Shown here one piece after another: positions 61,791-64,000 of a stretch of DNA of 64,000 bases. The position numbers and the translations under genes were made by a program. Below the pieces are notes generated by a model. That model was not told the origin of the DNA, did no database searches, and saw only the letters and a list, made by a program, of their open reading frames with translations. This DNA is from Symbiodinium natans. Its lineage: Eukaryota > Sar > Dinophyceae > Suessiales > Symbiodiniaceae. Where the stretch lies: positions 45,001-109,000 of the forward strand of contig CAJNDS010000326.1 of NCBI GenBank assembly GCA_905221605.1. Direction: 5' to 3'. Within the stretch, counting starts at the first letter, position 1; each line of letters starts with the position of its first letter.

Positions 61791-61884
61791 CTAAATCCGA
61801 AACCCTAAACCCTAAACCTTAAACCCTAAACCCTAAACCCTAAACCCTAAACCCCAAACCCTAAACCCTAAACCCTAAACCCTG
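61791..61884 (+). repeat. CCCTAAA array
   Basis: About thirteen units running directly into CCCTGCAG, an acceptor ending at 61887. Confidence 0.95.
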
Positions 61885-61887
61885 CAG

Positions 61888-61965
61888 GACGCATTGCATC
61901 GATGCGCGGTTTCTGGCGTTTGGAGGCCCGGCCCCAAGGATGGGCCAAGGCAGGCGTTCTCGAAT
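61888..61965 (+). CDS. Exon-like segment (78 bp) bordered by telomere-type DNA
   Basis: Between CCCTGCAG and GTAGGTTCAGGG: 26 codons in phase 0, DALHRCAVSGVWRPG then PKDGPRQAFSN. Telomere-type arrays lie on both sides in opposite orientation (CCCTAAA before, TTTAGGG after). Confidence 0.45.
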
Positions 61966-61988
61966 GTAGGTTCAGGGAAATCTTTGAG

Positions 61989-62057
61989 GTTTAGGGTTTT
62001 TTAGGGTTTAGGGTTTAGGGTTTAGGGTTTAGAGTTTAGGGTTTAGGGTTTAGGGTT
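61989..62057 (+). repeat. TTTAGGG array
   Basis: About nine units, one TTTTTTAGGG and one AGTTTAGGG. Confidence 0.92.
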
Positions 62058-62493
62058 GGTGACTGAAAATGGATGTGCAAGCTGAGGTGTTTGAGGCTGA
62101 GGCTTGGGAGGCTTGAGGGCACCGCAAACCCTAGCAGCCCGAGCAAAGGGGCCAGTCAGACTTCACGCCCGCGAAACCGTCCTTCCACTCACTTCTGCGA
62201 TTCAGGTGCTGACCGAACCGTCTTTCGATTTGAGGTGCCTGCACATGTGTTTAGGAGGTTTGAGGGCTTGAGAGCTTAAGGATTTAGGGGTTCACGGCCG
62301 TATCAAGGCATAACCAAGGTTGCAAGTCGCTCTAAACTCTGGGGCGCTGCTCCCAAAGATCAAAGTCCTGTTCCTCCAGCTTCGCGCACTGGGGAGCCGT
62401 CCCTACTAGCACCCAAAGCCTGAAGCCGCCTAAGTCACCGAAGTCACCCAATTCCGGAAGGGGGGGGGTTGGGGGGGCGCCGGCTCGCAGCAG

Positions 62494-62578
62494 GAGGCCC
62501 CAAACGTGGATCACAGCAAGGAGCTGGCGGAGCTGCTGAAGGACGTTTGGCCTTTGGCCCAAGAGACCCAGCAAGCTC
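62494..62578 (+). CDS. Exon-like segment
   Basis: After CGCAGCAG. Reads EAPNVDHSKELAELLKDVW then PLAQETQQARG. Amphipathic helix-like. The 3' border is uncertain. Preceded by two G-runs. Confidence 0.4.
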
Positions 62579-62887
62579 GAGGGCGTGATGGGTGTGTGTT
62601 TCTTAGGGAGTTGGAGCTTGGGGTTGCATGTTAGAGGAACCCGACATGGTGTTGGGGATGAAGGGCTCTAGGCCAGGGTCAGAAGGTTCGCGCGTCGGAG
62701 GGCTGAGCGGTCGGAGTTATGATGCGGCTGATGGGACTCATGTTGGGGCGAGCTTAAAGTGGCCGGGCCGTAACCTCATGCAACCTTGCTGCAGCGGCAC
62801 CACGAACACCCTGAATTCCAAGCTCCGGATGCTTCGTAAACCCTACAGTCATGAGTCCCTGAACCTTGAACCCAAAGCTGTCGGCCA

Positions 62888-62976
62888 ACCCTAAACCCTA
62901 AACCCTAAACCCTAAACCCTAAACCCTAAACCCTAAACCTTAAACCCTACACCCTACACCCTATACCCTAAACCCT
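62888..62976 (+). repeat. CCCTAAA array
   Basis: About twelve units, degrading to CCCTACA at the right. CCGCTGCAG (acceptor-like) follows at 62994-63002. Confidence 0.93.
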
Positions 62977-63002
62977 CAAGCTTGAGCCGTAAACCGCTGC
63001 AG

Positions 63003-63119
63003 GATCCGGAGTTTATTGGCTTCTGCCACCGGCTCCTACCGGGCTGGGTTCAGGCGCCTCCGTTGCGGGAAGCGCGCAAAACCCGGGATGGGCAAAACCC
63101 CCCCAAAAAAGACCCTAGG
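63003..63119 (+). CDS. Exon-like segment (117 bp) ending at a telomere-type array
   Basis: Between CCGCTGCAG and GTTTAGGG: 39 codons in phase 0, DPEFIGFCHRLLPGWVQAPP then LREARKTRDGQNPPKKDPR. Joins in frame with 63219-63277. Confidence 0.5.
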
Positions 63120-63218
63120 GTTTAGGGTTTAGGGTTTAGGGTTTAGGGTTAGGGTTTAGGGTTTAGGGTTTAGGGCCCGAAGTCCTCACATCCTCAATCC
63201 CCCAAAGAGACCCCACAG
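63120..63218 (+). other. Candidate 99-bp intron built on a TTTAGGG array
   Basis: Starts GTTTAGGGTTTAGGG (about eight units, 63120-63174) and ends CCCCACAG. Removal joins two phase-0 exon-like segments. The clearest single example of the telomere-repeat introns in this region. Confidence 0.5.
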
Positions 63219-63277
63219 GTGATCCTCTGGATCTTCGGCTGTTGCCTGCTGGTGGCCATCTGGCACGGTGCTCAGAA
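63219..63277 (+). CDS. Exon-like segment encoding a hydrophobic helix
   Basis: After CCCCACAG. Reads VILWIFGCCLLVAIWHGAQ, which looks like one transmembrane segment, then GT followed immediately by a CCCTAAA array (63281-63340). If joined to the exon at 63003, the protein would have a membrane anchor preceded by a basic stretch. Confidence 0.45.
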
Positions 63278-63280
63278 GTG

Positions 63281-63340
63281 CCCTAAACCCTAAACCCTAA
63301 ACCCTAAACCCTAAACCCTAAACCCTAAACCCTAAACCCT
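63281..63340 (+). repeat. CCCTAAA array
   Basis: About eight perfect units. Confidence 0.95.
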
Positions 63341-64000
63341 TTTAAGACTGTGGGATTAAGAGGGTTTTTCGAGGCTTATCGGGAGGAGGGTGTTGAGGGG
63401 TGTTGGAGCCCAGGCTTGGTTGCAGGTTGGCTCAGTCGCCAGCCCAAAGTCCGGGATATTTTGGCGTTTTGGGGCGGATGAGCAAGCAGCTGACATGCCT
63501 GCTACGACTCCCAAACTCTGGCATCCTGTTCTTTTTGGGTGAGCTGTCGAGCAGGTGAAGGGAACCTTCTTGAAAAGCCGGCACCATATGGGCAACTGCT
63601 GCAACAACCGGAGCGTCAAACTACCTCAACTCGCACGCTCGGCCAAAGCACCATTCGAGCCCTACGCAGCCTCAAAGCCCTTAAAGCCTCAATGCCGAAT
63701 CCTCATCCCGCCGCACGACATCCAAAGTGATCGCGAACACGAAAAGCAACGAAATGTGCAATGGCAGCCTAGTGTATGCAAATGTGCCGAAGCAGAAGCT
63801 TTCTTCGGAAAGGCTAGGGTGCGTTGAACGACACATTCTGGGTGCTTCATTCGATTAGGTTGCTTGGGACATAGTCACCACCACAAGTTCCCCTGCCGAC
63901 TTTTTTTCCGACGGAAGTGCCGACACTAAAGCCAACAGAGGGTGCAGCTGTACCATATTGTACCATGGATATTGAAGGAAACATCGCCTCCTACGTGCGC
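63341..64000. other. Nothing supported
   Basis: Open frames at 63539-63730 and 63555-63827 overlap in different frames and lack splice borders or motifs. Confidence 0.3.

Noticed and set aside
49325-63340. A true chromosome end (telomere)
   Set aside because: Arrays are short, internal, in both orientations and interleaved with exon-like DNA.

Overview
The window looks like nuclear DNA of a dinoflagellate, most likely a Symbiodiniaceae-type alga. I infer this from interstitial TTTAGGG/CCCTAAA arrays, long retroelements carrying methyltransferase-like domains, a match to the 3' half of the dinoflagellate spliced leader inside LTRs, intron-rich genes, and the absence of any bacterial operon layout or rRNA/tRNA gene I could recognise. 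Species cannot be fixed from sequence alone.

Layout. 0-1.5 kb: 3' part of a Gln-rich RING-finger gene. 2.1-10.2 kb: exons of an unrecognised multi-exon gene or old element on the plus strand (SAP-like segment, Lys/Arg-rich repeat segment, degenerate methyltransferase-like domain), with introns rich in CAATTG and an ~840-bp (TG)n tract. 11.5-29.5 kb: a decayed minus-strand Ty1/copia element (Gag, protease, integrase, RT, RNase H, then a methyltransferase-like C-terminus) split by a nested, apparently young tyrosine-recombinase retrotransposon at 11716-20850. 30.7-33.4 kb: a minus-strand internally deleted copia derivative with both LTRs. 34.1-44.0 kb: a complete plus-strand copia element of the same family with one 2665-codon ORF, inserted into a ~140-bp satellite array (33.5-34.1 and 44.0-45.5 kb). 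46.6-63.3 kb: many short exon-like segments on the plus strand in an unrecognised intron-rich gene or genes, whose introns carry telomere-type arrays; a composite satellite sits at 54.7-57.05 kb.

Most striking system: the 9.1-kb tyrosine-recombinase element. It has exact split direct repeats (204 and 209 bp), a recombinase ORF, a Gag-like ORF, and a Pol ORF in the same frame after a single UGA. Pol begins with a 2-oxoglutarate/Fe(II)-dioxygenase-like segment, then a cytosine-methyltransferase-like domain, RT and RNase H. Thus one mobile element may encode both a DNA-methylating and a DNA-oxidising module. Its insertion point can be read to the base: removing it rejoins an open frame of the older copia methyltransferase-like domain across a shared CT dinucleotide.

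Second: several introns in 46-63 kb appear to start exactly within the first GTTTAGGG of a telomere-type array, or end with CCCTAAA followed by TGCAG, suggesting telomere-repeat-derived introns. Third: the deleted copia copy arose by a jump between the primer-binding site and a distant site at a 7-bp microhomology.
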